A stretch of 64,000 nucleotides of DNA from Daphnia pulex (Eukaryota > Arthropoda > Branchiopoda > Diplostraca > Daphniidae). Position numbers and translations under genes: made by a program. The DNA lies in assembly GCF_021134715.1 (NCBI RefSeq), contig NC_060023.1, positions 12,090,001 to 12,154,000 on the forward strand, written 5' to 3'. The notes beneath the pieces are model-generated. The model searched no databases. It was given only the letters and a program-made list of their open reading frames with translations, and had not been told where the DNA came from. Of the stretch, positions 52,901 to 64,000 are shown one piece after another. Position 1 is the first letter of the stretch, and every line of letters starts with the position of its first letter.

Positions 52901-55900
52901 CTCTCCCACGTCTTCACTTTTTTTGGGGTGACTCTTCCGGGGCTCTTGGAGCGGAAATTCCCTTTCCTAATTTTCCAGCACCTCCTCCTCCTCTGTTTTT
53001 TCCTTCCCTATCCTTAAAATTTTTTAGTCAAGATAATTTTTTGTTTGTTTATTTTATTTGAGTTTTTCATTTAATTTCTTTTTTTGTTTTTATTTCGATT
53101 TTTCCTTTCCCCCCCCCCTCTCACCTGGTATCCGGCCTTTTTCCTTCCCTCCCACCCTACCCCGTTTGTGTTGTTGTTGTTGTTTGGGGGTCGGGTTGTT
53201 GTTGTTGTGGGTGAAGGCTGTTGTATGGGACGATTGGGTGGTAGACTTGGGGTCGGCGGTTCAGAACGCGGCTCCTCCTTCCGAGAAACCCCCTCCTCCC
53301 CCCATCTCGAATCCTCCGACTGAGACTCCGATTGTTGTCCATCATCAATCGACTTCGACTACTTCCACTACTCCTTCCACTACTACTTGCCATTCTGCTA
53401 CTACTTGTGCGAAACTCACTTCCGGCCATCCACAGGTAATCCAGTCATCACATTTTTAGACTTTTTTCTTTTCTTCTTTCTCTTTGAAACAAACAAAAAA
53501 CGGGGAGGGAACCGACCACACATGGACAAAAAAAATATCATTTTTTTTAATTTTTCTTATTCAGGGGGAGTTGTCTTTCCCACCCTTTTATTATTTTTTT
53601 GTTGTAGATTTGTGAATATTTTTTTCCTGGTTGTGTGTTTCCAACTTCCTATTATTATTTTATCGATTTTATAATTGACCCTTTCATTTTTTTGCCTGTT
53701 AGTTTTATTAGAATTTCACGGTCGATTTCACTTTGGCCATTTTTTTGTTGTTGTTTCTTTTTGGGGGTTTTGCGGCTTTTTCTCTGATAGTTTTTAGTTT
53801 TTCCCACCACACACAATTTTTTAAAATGTTTGGTTGCCTTTTTATTCTCGCGGTTCGTTGCACTTTTTGTGTTTGGTAGAATTCGATGCCGGACAATGTC
53901 CTTTTTTATTTAGTACCGCCATTCATTTCTAATTCTAAACTAAAAGTTGTTTTCTAATTCGATTGTCTTTCGCAAAACAATGGACAAACACCCACCGACA
54001 CATTTGTGTAGCTCCGCCGCAATGAAAAGACGATGGAACCCGCCGGATTGCGACAGGAATTGCGCAAAAGGCGATCGGATTTCCTTGGATTCGACGTCAA
54101 CGCCATGGAGGACGGTAATTGAATTTTAATTGAATTTAAATTGAAAAAAAATTGAATTTTCGGATTGAATTTTTAGATGCCAAGGAACTGGCGGATGCGA
54201 TCCCTCCACCGCCCGATTTGAAGACGCTCCTGCGCAACTCGTCGACGGATTACAGGGCGTCCGAGTTTGGCCTGGCCGAATGGCAACCGCCGTCGCCTCC
54301 GCACGAGGAGGAGCTGGCCCGCAAGGAGCGCGAGATCATCGAAACGCTGGAAAAGGAAGAAAACGAACGGACCGTTCGTTCAGCATCCGCCGGATTGCAC
54401 AACAGGAGCCAAGACGAGCACGGAATCGAGTACGAAATGACGGCCGAGATTGACCAATTGGCTCGCGAGTGGCAGACGGGCTCCAGCATCCGCAGAGCGT
54501 CTACCAAATTCCAGCCGCACCAGCAGGAGTCGCTCATCCGCCCGGAAGGAGAAGTGAAACAGCAACTCCACGTCGAAGTCAACCACCGACAACCACATTT
54601 GCCAGCACCGCAACAACAGCAACAACACCAACAGCAGTCGATATTGGTGTCGCCTTCGTTATCTTCGTCGTCGTCATCCGCTGGCGCCGTCAAGCAAGTC
54701 TCTCCCCAGCCAATCCATCCGCAACAGTCGCAACTGTCGCCCCCCAAACCGTCACGACTCAGTGCGGCTCCTAAGCCGAAACTGCACGACGGTGAGGCCT
54801 GGATGGCCAAGCGTAAAGTGGCGTCCGAGGGCGGCGTTGCCGGAGCAACAGCAACGGCCGGAGCTGGAGCTGCTGCCGGACGTAAGGATATGAAAGACGT
54901 TTCGCGTCATTGGCTCATCCAGGAGGCGGAACAGAGGCGCATTGATGCCATGCAGGAGCGACAACGCAACTATTCGCCATTGTCGTCCTCGTCTTCCCTG
55001 CAATTAACTCCGCCCGTACGTCCGATGGCCCATCCGGCCACCACGCAGAGCCCGCCGGCTCCTTCCGCCGTCCAGCCGTCGTCCATCAACAACAATTTGA
55101 TGGCGGGGACGGCCGACGGAAGTCACTGGATGTCACGTTCGTCATCTTCGACTTCGATGGATAAAATGTCGGAATTGCGGCTGCTGGGCCCCAACAGCAA
55201 AGGCGGAATGGATCACTCGTTCCGCTCGACGTCCAGTCTCGGCTCCTCGCCCACTCCTCGTCCGCTCTACGCCAATCAGGAGGAGATTTTGGAGTACGCG
55301 GATTTCACGGGAGCTCCGCACACGGCCCCACCCGTCTGGCAGGTCCGCTCTCTTGTGTCTTCCGGTTCGATGGATCAGCTGCAGAGCATCCATCACCATC
55401 ACCACCACCACCTCGGTAGCATCCAGTCGCCGCCGTCCAGGCCGGCCAAGAGCCAGTCGCAAACGCTTCCGTCGGCTTCTTCCTCTTCCGCCATGCAGCA
55501 ATTCAGCGGCAACGCCGCCCAGACCCAACCGTCGTGGAGGTCCACTCATCCGCCCGGTGAGACGGACAAGGAACCCATCGCCCCACTTCCGCATTCGGTA
55601 CGTCATTTTGGGTCCAATTTGTTATTTGTCGATTGATTTTTAATTCATTTAATAAAATCAGGTGATTACGACATTGACGCAGCGGATGACGCAGAGGAGC
55701 AACAACAACAACAACAATGCCAATTACGGGGACTATATGAACGTGCAGGAAGCGACAGTTGCTCAACAACAACAACAGCAGTCGGCTGTTGGGTCGACGA
55801 CACGAGCTGGACCTCAAGTACCGGCCCAAAGACCGGCCAATTATCGTCACCCATCGGTGGTGGGACCCAGTCACTCTGCTCCCGTCCAGTCGTCGGCCGG

Positions 55901-56328
55901 CGTCCATCAATCGCAAAACAACAACGACCGCATGTTGAGTGTCAGCGGCAAGAAAAAGTGCTCCCTCTGTCAGGAAGAATTAGGTCAATTAATTTCATAA
56001 TTTCATTTTGATGATGTAAATTTTCTCTAAATTTTTTTATTTAAAACAGGTCGAGGGGCGGCCATGATAATTGAGAGTCTGCGATTGTTTTACCACATCA
56101 ACTGTTTCCGTTGTTGCGTTTGCGGCATCGCCTTGGGCAACGGCACGGCCGGCACGGACGTTCGGGTACGCAACAACAACCTCCACTGTCACGACTGCTA
56201 CTCCAACGATGACGGTGAGTACCCCAAACAAAATAAAAACTGAATAACTTGAGGCTATCAACAAACCGTTAACTCTTTCGACTTTTGGTCACACAATAAA
56301 AACAGGTCTCAAGTTCAGCAAAGTCTGA
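49914..56328 (+). CDS. smash: Smallish/LIMCH1/LMO7-like LIM-domain protein
   Basis: About 14 coding exons from [15 protein letters not shown]: 49914-50208, 50295-50495, 50561-50697, 50759-50918, 51111-51310, 51528-51634, 51719-52625, 52695-52776, 53217-53435, 54012-54114, 54177-55597, 55662-55983, 56050-56214 and 56306-56328. All boundaries keep frame. The early region has [19 protein letters not shown], the conserved block of the LIMCH1/LMO7 family (DUF4757). A disordered Pro/Gln/Ser-rich middle has three F-K-x-K/R-L-x-x-F repeats and a run of eight His (about 55390). The C-terminus is one LIM domain: CSLC, then [10 protein letters not shown], then CHDC, ending GLKFSKV. Fly Smallish is at adherens junctions and supports actomyosin tension. 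Several exons may be alternative, for example the Thr-rich 53217-53435. Confidence 0.85.
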
Positions 56329-57054
56329 GATCATCACGCCCCGATCGCCTTTTTTTGTTTTCTATTTGATTATTAATTTAAAAAAACCAAGAGGAGGAGG
56401 AACCCGTTTTTGACAGTTATCATTTAAATAAATAATACCCTACCCCTCTATTCTCCAAATGCTTTATTAGAGCCTCCCTGAAATCAATCAACCAATCCAT
56501 CACGAAATCATTTTCAATTAATTTTTTTTTGTTTCTTTCGAGTGACATCACGCCCCTTTTTATCGCGACCTGTGATTTTTCTATCGGATAATTAATTCGT
56601 CGTCATGCCTTTCCCCTCTCTTCCCCCAGTTGATTATTATATACATAAATTTCAATTTTCATTTATTTACTACCCCTCTACCCCCTTGTCTCTCAATCGT
56701 GTTCCTGACTTGTGTGCGTCTCCCATCACATGTAATTAACTCAACAAAAAGCTTTAGGTCATCAAAACAAAAGGCGAAACCGACAAATTCAAATAACAAC
56801 AACAGTAATAAAAGAAGAAAAAACAACATTATGTCATAACCAAGTATTTTCTGGTAGCTCTTTTCTCTTCCACTTTTTTGATTTAGTGTGTGTGTACAGC
56901 CCCTCATGTGTGTGTGTGTGTGCGTCGAATCCTTGTAATCCTCATCATTTCAGCTTTTTATCCCTCCCTTATCCCAACCCTGAAAGACAAAGTATACAAA
57001 TTTATCCAACTACATTTTGCATTATTTATTCATTTGGGTGAAATGAATAAGAGT
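56329..57054. other. Convergent spacer between the LIM gene and MRI1
   Basis: 3' flanks of both genes, with T- and AT-rich sequence and GT repeats near 56880-56930. No gene recognised. Confidence 0.5.
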
Positions 57055-58181
57055 TTAGACGGGAACAAGTTGGTCGGATTTGAAAACGCCTTTTTCCGTG
57101 ACTATGCCGCCGGTGATGAGTTGGGCTGGAGTGACGTCGAATCCTGGATTCCAGCAATTGATGCCGGCAGCGGCCGTGCGGATGGAACCCGTGTGGGTCA
57201 TTTCGGAGTGAGGACGTTCCTCGATGGGAATCGACTGGCCACTTGGAATTTGGAAATCTATCGAAGAGAACGGAGCGGCGACGTAAAACAAAATGTTGTG
57301 ACTTTTGGCGAGGACCGCCAGTTGGTAGGTGCCGATTTTATTGGCAGTGTCGCCGTTGGCAGCCACTCGGTCGGCTCCGACAATGACGGCGTCGATCTTG
57401 AACTCTTTCATGGCTGCAGCCGCCATGTCATCACAGATGAGAGTGGCAGGGATTTTTTCGTAGACCAGTTCGAATGCTGTCAGTCTGGAACCTTGGTTGT
57501 AGGGCCTGGTCTCGGTGCAGTAGACTTGGTCCAACAAGTTGGCCTTGTGCAGGCTGCGAATGACTCCCAGGGCAGTGCCGTACCCTGCTGTGGCCAGCGA
57601 TCCTGTGTTGCAGTGAGTCAACACTCTGAACTTGTCCTTGTTCCCACATTTCTTGGCTATGTCTCTTGCTCCGTGCTCCCCTATAGCCAGGTTGTCTGCA
57701 ATGTCATTGGCCAGCATGGCTTCCAAATGTTTGACAATGACATCTTTGGCTTCTGCTGCATCCACTGAAGCTTTGTCTACAAGATCATTGGACAGCTTGA
57801 CACAAGCCTCTGCCGCCAGTTGCATGTTGACAGCTGTGGGCCTAGACGTCACCAGATAGTCTAGTTTTTCTTTAACCAACGAGTGGAGGTCTTTCTTCGT
57901 CTCTGGTGCTGCCAACTTTCTCAATTCTACTGCCAGACTCAAGGAACCCACAATAGCAATGGCTGGGGCTCCACGAACCTAGTCACAAACAAGTATTAGC
58001 TAGACAAACAGTTCAAAAAACCGAATGTACATAGAAAAATAGTCACCTTCATTTCACGAATTGCACTCCAAGCATCTTGCACATTATTTATGGAAATGTA
58101 AGTGCAGGATTCAGGAAGCAACAACTGGTCGAGAATTTCCAAAATTCCGTCGTTGTATTTGATCGCCTGAAGAGTGGCCAT
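57055..58181 (-). CDS. MRI1: Methylthioribose-1-phosphate isomerase
   Basis: Two exons: 58181-58047 ([34 protein letters not shown]) and 57978-57055 ([19 protein letters not shown] onward). The join is in frame. Conserved residues: [20 protein letters not shown], with the catalytic Cys in [22 protein letters not shown]; and [18 protein letters not shown], with the active-site Asp in GADR. It ends [23 protein letters not shown]. Family eIF2B alpha/beta/delta-like; it converts methylthioribose-1-phosphate to methylthioribulose-1-phosphate in methionine salvage, in the cytoplasm. About 353 residues, the usual length. A Met 12 codons upstream is in frame, but the MATLQAI start fits the family better. 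Confidence 0.95.
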
Positions 58182-58559
58182 GCTATTTCGAACTTTAATA
58201 TACCTCACGCTATTCACCAGTCACCAACGAGACACGGCCGTAACGTGATTAGCAGACGAATCCAAAAAGTTGTTTACTTTTGAAAGTTGCCAAATTTCCA
58301 AAACTTAGGAAATCTGGCAACTTCCAACATGATTTGCAATATGGCGGCCATTAGTATTGGAAGCTGAATAGCTGATGACGACCGAGTGGCCGGAAACCAG
58401 AAATCTAAGGAAACGTTTAAGAATGGCAAATAATGGTAAATGAGTTTTATTTCCATTTAATTATTCATTAACTGATATAGTCTGTATTCTCTTTTTTAGT
58501 GTTGCAAATTTCAATAAGGCAACATCAAAGACATCTGGGCTGTGAACAGAAAAGAACTC

Positions 58560-59052
58560 ATGGTGGAAGAATGTGATTTGGTAATTTGATTTCAGAACTT
58601 TCAAGTGATAACTGGTCCCTCTTCTGTCACATTGCCCTGTTTCCACTTGTTATATTATAAGCCTGTGGTTAGTCTTCTAATCATTTTCCAAAAACCAGGT
58701 TGAGTGGGCTCTAGTCCAACAGTCTAGTCGTTTATATGGTTTTCATGTTATGCATCTTTCTCGACTTCAGAGCACACCAGAGACTTGGGTATCAGCAGTT
58801 TGTCAAAGTAAAGCGGCTGTTGTTAAGAAAAAGAAACTTAAGTTACACGATTCTCATGTTGTTCCACTTGCTTACAGGTTCCCAAATTGTGAGTTGCAAG
58901 AAGTCTGTAACTACCCAACACGCGGTCGCTGGGCACTCGCTATTAAGAGGAACTACGCAACCTTCCCCGTCAGTTGCAGACCACCAAGATCTTCCGGCCG
59001 TTCCTTGAATCTCACGATGAATAGCAAGTCCCGGATTATTATCAGATCTTAA
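58560..59052 (+). CDS. Unrecognised small spliced gene
   Basis: Exon 58560-58580 joins exon 58699-59052 through a GT-AG intron. The joined frame is about 124 residues (MVEECDLVEWALVQQSSRLY at the start, then KKKKLKLHDSHVV) and ends SKSRIIIRS. I do not recognise it. A further upstream exon from about 58423 has a poor fit. It may be noncoding; the promoter would lie opposite MRI1, which starts about 380 bp away. The frame has no clear domain, membrane segment or repeat. Confidence 0.3.
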
Positions 59053-59364
59053 AGAAACCCATGGACTTTGGTGGAGACCAGACTGCAGAGAGACATCATC
59101 GATGGCTTTTATTTTAGAGTTTATTACCGACATTATCGAATCTGACTTTATTAGCACTTGATACAATCTTCTGGTTTGGGAAAATAAAGGTAGCAAGCAG
59201 CTCCTTGGACATAATGCATGTTGATACAAGACTGTTGAGACCAATTTTAGAAATGAAAATACAAACACAAAAAGATATATAGAATTGTGTTATATTGTCC
59301 CACCTCCACCCACAATTCCTCCACTTTTTACAATCACACATATACATACATACATACACTTAGG

Positions 59365-59633
59365 TTAACCCGTTGGCTGCCACGCCATACAACCCGTAGG
59401 TTGCTTTCTACTAATCTACGTGCCACGTCTGAAGGATCCATGACCAAGTGGAACTTGCCATTGCTGACAAGTCCGTGCTGACAAGGGGGGGACTAAGGTG
59501 CATGGCCTGAAACAGGCTTGCCTTGCGGCAAATTTTGGGCTTGGCGACTCCCCGACCCGCGGCTTTTAAACCACGAGACCGAACAGCGCGGCCCGTGCAG
59601 TGGAGAACAAAGGTGTGGCAGCCAACGGGTTAA
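59365..59633. mobile_element. piggyBac-like MITE
   Basis: About 265 bp flanked by TTAA on both sides (59365-59368 and 59630-59633). The ends are inverted repeats: GTTAACCCGTTGGCTGCCAC at 59364-59383 and its complement at 59615-59634. TTAA target sites and CCC-starting ends are typical of piggyBac-derived nonautonomous elements. No reading frame inside. Confidence 0.75.
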
Positions 59634-59895
59634 CACAAACAAACAAACATATTATCAAAAAACAAATGATGATTCGCGCTGACAATTGGAGATACCGGCG
59701 ACGTTTCGGTGTCCATCTTCTCGACGTCTCCTCTGCATTACCTGAATAAAGACAAAAGAATTCTTATTAAGTGACACGCCAATAATAGTTACATAATACA
59801 TATAGGCACATCGATCTGGTTTTTTAGCTCAAAGATCTAAAGTTGCAATTTTTAAAACTTAAAAACAAGCTTGCAATATTGAGAACTATAAACAG

Positions 59896-60284
59896 AACAA
59901 AGCTCACTTGCTAGTCTAAAAAAAAAATTCCGGAAGTAGACCGGAAGTAACCACAGCGCCTCAACTATTGAGCTGTCGACAAATTAAACCACATATTCGT
60001 GATCTCCATAAAATTTGGGGTCGATTAGATGTGATTTAAACGAAATCCAAAATTTGGCCAAAATCGAGAATTTTCCTGAACTATAGTTCAGGAAAATTTT
60101 CGAAACCGGAAGTACGAAAACGTAAAAAATATAACATGAACTTTACCACAAATTTTACGAGGATCACGAATATGTGGTTCTTTTACTCCTCAAATGAATA
60201 TTTACTGAACTACAGACTGAAAAGAGTAAACCGGAAGTAGAAAAAAAAAGCAAAATATCGAAAATTTAACAAGTGAGCTTTGTT
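59896..60284. repeat. Fold-back repeat with central perfect palindrome
   Basis: Ends AACAAAGCTCACTTG (59896-59910) and CAAGTGAGCTTTGTT (60270-60284) are inverted copies. Inside are inverted CCGGAAGTAG and CACATATTCGTGAT blocks, and the centre holds a 30-bp perfect palindrome at 60069-60098. It would form a long hairpin. Nonautonomous fold-back elements have this shape; no target duplication was established. Confidence 0.75.
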
Positions 60285-63200
60285 GCTGGCATAGTAATAA
60301 TCAGTTATCACTAAATATTTCAAAAAAATAACTGCCGATAAATGTTAAAAGACATGTGCAAAGTTTCTGAAACTGACTGTTTGACAGCTGCAAATTTTCA
60401 AAAAGCCATCTAGCGTTGGAAAAAAGAAACTTCAATGTAAAACTTCGTTGGCGCGTAAGAAGGGCCTGATTTTGGAAACTACTACACAGACAGAGTTTAA
60501 CGCAACTAGACTATTGGTAGATAACCTACGAAAATAAGCCAATTGTTGGGTACCTGGACATAATCCCGTGTTGAGTGACTGCAGGTGTGTAACAGACAAC
60601 AGTGGACGGAAGCGATCACTGAAGTGGTCCAGAAACTCGCCAAGTCGCCAGTGAAGTAAAACAAATTGTGTTTAGAAGCAGTGAAGCTAGATGAGCGTGC
60701 GTCGCGGAGATAGAGATGGACGTTTGTGGAAGGCCCTCTTCCGTCATGGACAATGGTCAGCGTTGGCACAAGAATCTCCGTGACAGGACCACAGAAATTC
60801 CATAAAGAAACTGCGTGCTCTGTAAAAAAAAGAAAAAAAAAGAAAAAAATGTTTTACATTAATTGTTATATAAAATGAATAAAGCATATCAATCTTTACC
60901 TTTTCTAAGAAGCACATTGAAATGTTCATGATGAAAAAACCGTAAAAATGGAATTCACAGCAACCAACAGCATTACTCCACATGATGAGGTAAATTTCCT
61001 GAAGCTAAAGAAAGTGTCATGAAGTATTGCAGTAGCGTGGTGATAGGTGGAATTGTTGCTTACCTTTATCATATGAGTGATGAATTTAGTAGGGCACTTG
61101 ACTTTCATCAAGCAGATCTGGTACATACACGGCACGTCACTTCACACTCTTCATGTCACTGAAACTCTAAGTAGCAATGGCACAAGGAAATTCTCTACAT
61201 TATTTACAAATTTATATGAATTTACCTATGAGAAATAAAACTCTACCTATCCTCAGCTTGATTGTCTTCTAAATAGAAGTAGAAACAGCCATAACAACAA
61301 ACATGCTGTTGCAGGTTATGCCACCAAAATTGCGACATTCAGAAAAGATCCTATGGTTCATGAGCAAGAATACCTATGTTATATGAAAATCTGAATTGTG
61401 ATTGTCTCGTAGCAGCAATACCTTATCTCGGCACCTTGGTATTCCACTATATGTGTGCTTCAAAGTTCAAACATGAGTTTTAGGCTTTTGACAGCATGAC
61501 GGGCCTAATGGATGGAAATTGACTGAGCTCTAAGTCAACTTGTTGGAATGACTGACAGTATGCATCTAGAATTGAAATAAGAAATAAGTTGGTAAAGTAT
61601 AAAAATAAGGAAACTAGGTCAAAATAAACCTACATGAGATACGAAATTCAATTTGGTATTTGAAATCACAGGAATAAGTATAATTTAGCAACAATTTGTT
61701 TCGCTCATTTCGCCTCGTTTCACCATGAAAGAACAACATGGGCGACACTGGCGACATCTAGTAATCCGTTTTGAATTTTAAGTTGGTTGCACAGTCAGTC
61801 ACAGACAGACATGACATTACACGTCGTAACTTTCATGTTAGATGTTACCGATGTTACTTAAAAAGTTTAACAGCGGAGATCGGATAACAAGTCAACTGTT
61901 TTTAAAGTAATAGATAATAAAACAATCTTTTGCAATGATTCTTACTGCATTCTTGACTAAATTTTTTCAGATAATTTCAGCTGAAGTTTTCATGTACCTG
62001 GCCAACTAGGTGCTCGTGACAATAGTTAAATGAAATGGTCTAATCCAATAATACAAGCTCACAACCTTATGTCTTCTGAAGCAAAATAATTTCTGTTGCA
62101 AGGTAATTATTTTATTACCAATTTTTTTTTAAATTTACTGTGTTCTTTAAGGCTATAATGTTCACATTAACTTTTCCCTATCAAGTTGTAAATTTTCAAG
62201 ATATTGATGCCTTCGCCAGATCCCATTCTTTGTTGCTATCAGTTTTGCAGACAACAGCAAGAAAATGCTGCTACTCAACATTTTATGGTGACCAACACTC
62301 TGTTCTAATTTAGGACAATGTAAGGTTGATAAATTTGAGGTATTTCTTTCTGTCACTACAATAAGGTTTGAAAATCATATCAAAATTTACTTTTCTTTCA
62401 GGGTAAGCCCTCTTTGTTACTGTTATAGTTGTTTGGAAACCGACAAGAGATTGCTGGAATTGAAGATTGATAATTTATGTAGAATCAGATATATTAAAAG
62501 TGTTCCTGGGCTCCCTTCTTTTCTGTGGCCCCGTTTCCCTATCTAACCACTAACCAACGGCCGCCGATGGTCACTTACCCGCTGTGATAACCAGGAGGGG
62601 GGGGAAAGTTCTAGTCAAACGGAAAATTTAATGAATATTTTCTTAAGGTAATATGTTTAAAGATGTTTAAGAAATAAGGAGAAGTTTATTTATAAACATT
62701 TGAGTTTTAAATATACAATAACTTTGCACATGTGTTAGTTAAATTTATTATTTGCGTTACGTTATTGTTAAGTTATTTACTTACGTTATTTCCTTGTTTG
62801 CCCTTTAACATTTCAATGAAATCAGTAATTTTCTCTAAATTTGTTTATACTAACCTACTCCTTTTCTTTGTTTCATACTAACTCACTTGTCTTAACTATT
62901 CTTTAATAATTTTAACAATTCATCTCCCCACTCATCCAAACCCCTTTAAATTTTTTTTCAAAAGTTAGTTATTTGGGCAAGTTGCTAACGCATTTAGTTA
63001 GTTGTAGGCTTGTTTATAGCTGTGACGCAGCTTGAGGCTTGTGACAACTATTTGAAAATTAACTTCTACAATCCGATAATGAAGTTTTAACACGTTCCTA
63101 CCCCCATCGGACTCTGACGTCATATGTTAACTGTCAAATCGCCATGTCACAATCACTTGCAATTCCAAGTAGACCTGAATTACTCCCGCAGACAAAGTAA

Positions 63201-64000
63201 ACCATGGCAGACGCAAAAAAAAACAAATAATAACAAAAAAACAAACAAGCCAAAGCAAATACAAACAAACAAATCAAAACCAACAGCTTTCTGAACACAC
63301 ACCACGTACATAGTAACAAATAGAGAACACACGTAACAAAAAAACAATGGGAACCTTCGTAAATTCAATTTTTTAAAACTAATCCTTAAACCATGTAACA
63401 GGCAGGCAACAGCATCAGCACATTAGACTGCAACACCATTGGCAATTTCAGTTTTACTTCAAACATCAACCAACAGCGTAAAAAAACCTATGAAACAAAT
63501 ATGATATAAAGCAAAATAAAAAACAAGCTGTTGTATGTGCAATAAAGGCAACTTCCCAATTCATGCAGTTAGTAAGCAGCAAGTCGAGATGTTCTTCATT
63601 GGACGAAAACATCTTCAAATTACCCTGGCTGACAGACCTTGGAAATAGAAAAAATTATTCATTGTCAGGTATACATAATTAGTAGAATCTGTAAAATTTT
63701 AAATATTGATTATCTGAGTAAATCTGATTATCAAAACTGGAGAGCTTACTGATGACCAGTAACATGAAAGAAATACCAGTTTAGCAGAATTCTTGTGGTA
63801 AACGTCTTCGATCATTACCTGGATGTGACCACATGCTAAGGGCTCAACTAGAAGTTCTCGGAACAGTGGACAGGATTGCACCTGTAAGTTTCAAGGATTA
63901 GCTACATCACTATGAAGAAATTAAATCTTAAACAGAAAATTGAGTACCTTAAACAAAGCCTTTGCAGAATACGAAAATAATTTTAGTCGTATTGTACGTA
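60285..64000. other. AT-rich region without a recognised gene
   Basis: No protein family found. Minus-strand fragments near 60506-61135 have weak splice signals and could belong to a noncoding transcript. A TAGATGGC core lies at 60405-60412 (minus). Confidence 0.4.

Noticed and set aside
54250-54810. Minus-strand frame of 186 codons
   Set aside because: Shadow of the low-complexity coding exon of the smallish-like gene.
56890-57768. Plus-strand open frame of 292 codons
   Set aside because: It is antisense to the conserved MRI1 exon and has no domain of its own.

Overview
The window reads as nuclear DNA of an arthropod, most likely a water flea (Daphnia, Branchiopoda). This is inferred from many GT-AG introns of about 60-80 bp, about 40% GC, arthropod-type TCAGT initiators, and a tandem group of insect/crustacean-type gustatory receptors. 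No species marker was seen, so the genus is a judgement.

Layout. 1-8.2 kb is low-complexity, repeat-rich noncoding DNA with no supportable gene. 8.2-10.3 kb (minus) is DNA polymerase kappa, divergent across about 240 bp from the spliceosomal helicase PRP16/DHX38 (plus, 10.5-15.3 kb). Two tandem AMT-type ammonium transporters (minus, 15.5-19.7 kb) and MTCH2 (minus, 20.3-21.5 kb) follow. An FNBP4-like WW-domain gene (plus, 22.0-23.8 kb) and a large many-exon cadherin of the Cad99C/protocadherin-15 type (plus, 24.7-32.5 kb) come next.

32.8-44.5 kb holds four gustatory-receptor genes on the plus strand. The last three share one five-exon structure and are tandem duplicates. The third is split by a 2.76-kb DIRS-type tyrosine-recombinase retrotransposon. 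Its inverted terminal repeats are identical and its internal complementary region is intact, but most of its RT/RH/YR body is deleted. Taking the element out at a shared AAT rejoins the receptor exon exactly in frame, so this looks like a very recent knockout.

44.5-56.3 kb is a smallish/LIMCH1-like gene with a long 5' region and a C-terminal LIM domain. 57.1-58.2 kb (minus) is methylthioribose-1-phosphate isomerase, and a small unrecognised spliced ORF lies opposite it. 59-64 kb has no recognisable protein gene, but carries a piggyBac-like MITE and a 390-bp fold-back repeat with a 30-bp perfect palindrome.

The genes are mostly unrelated single-copy housekeeping loci. The local expansions are the transporter pair and the receptor group. 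The points most worth checking are the DIRS insertion in the receptor, a His-to-Gln change at the second twin-His site of both ammonium transporters, a probable GC-AG intron in PRP16, short triple repeats in the smallish-like protein, and CTCF-like and RFX X-box-like motifs near promoters.
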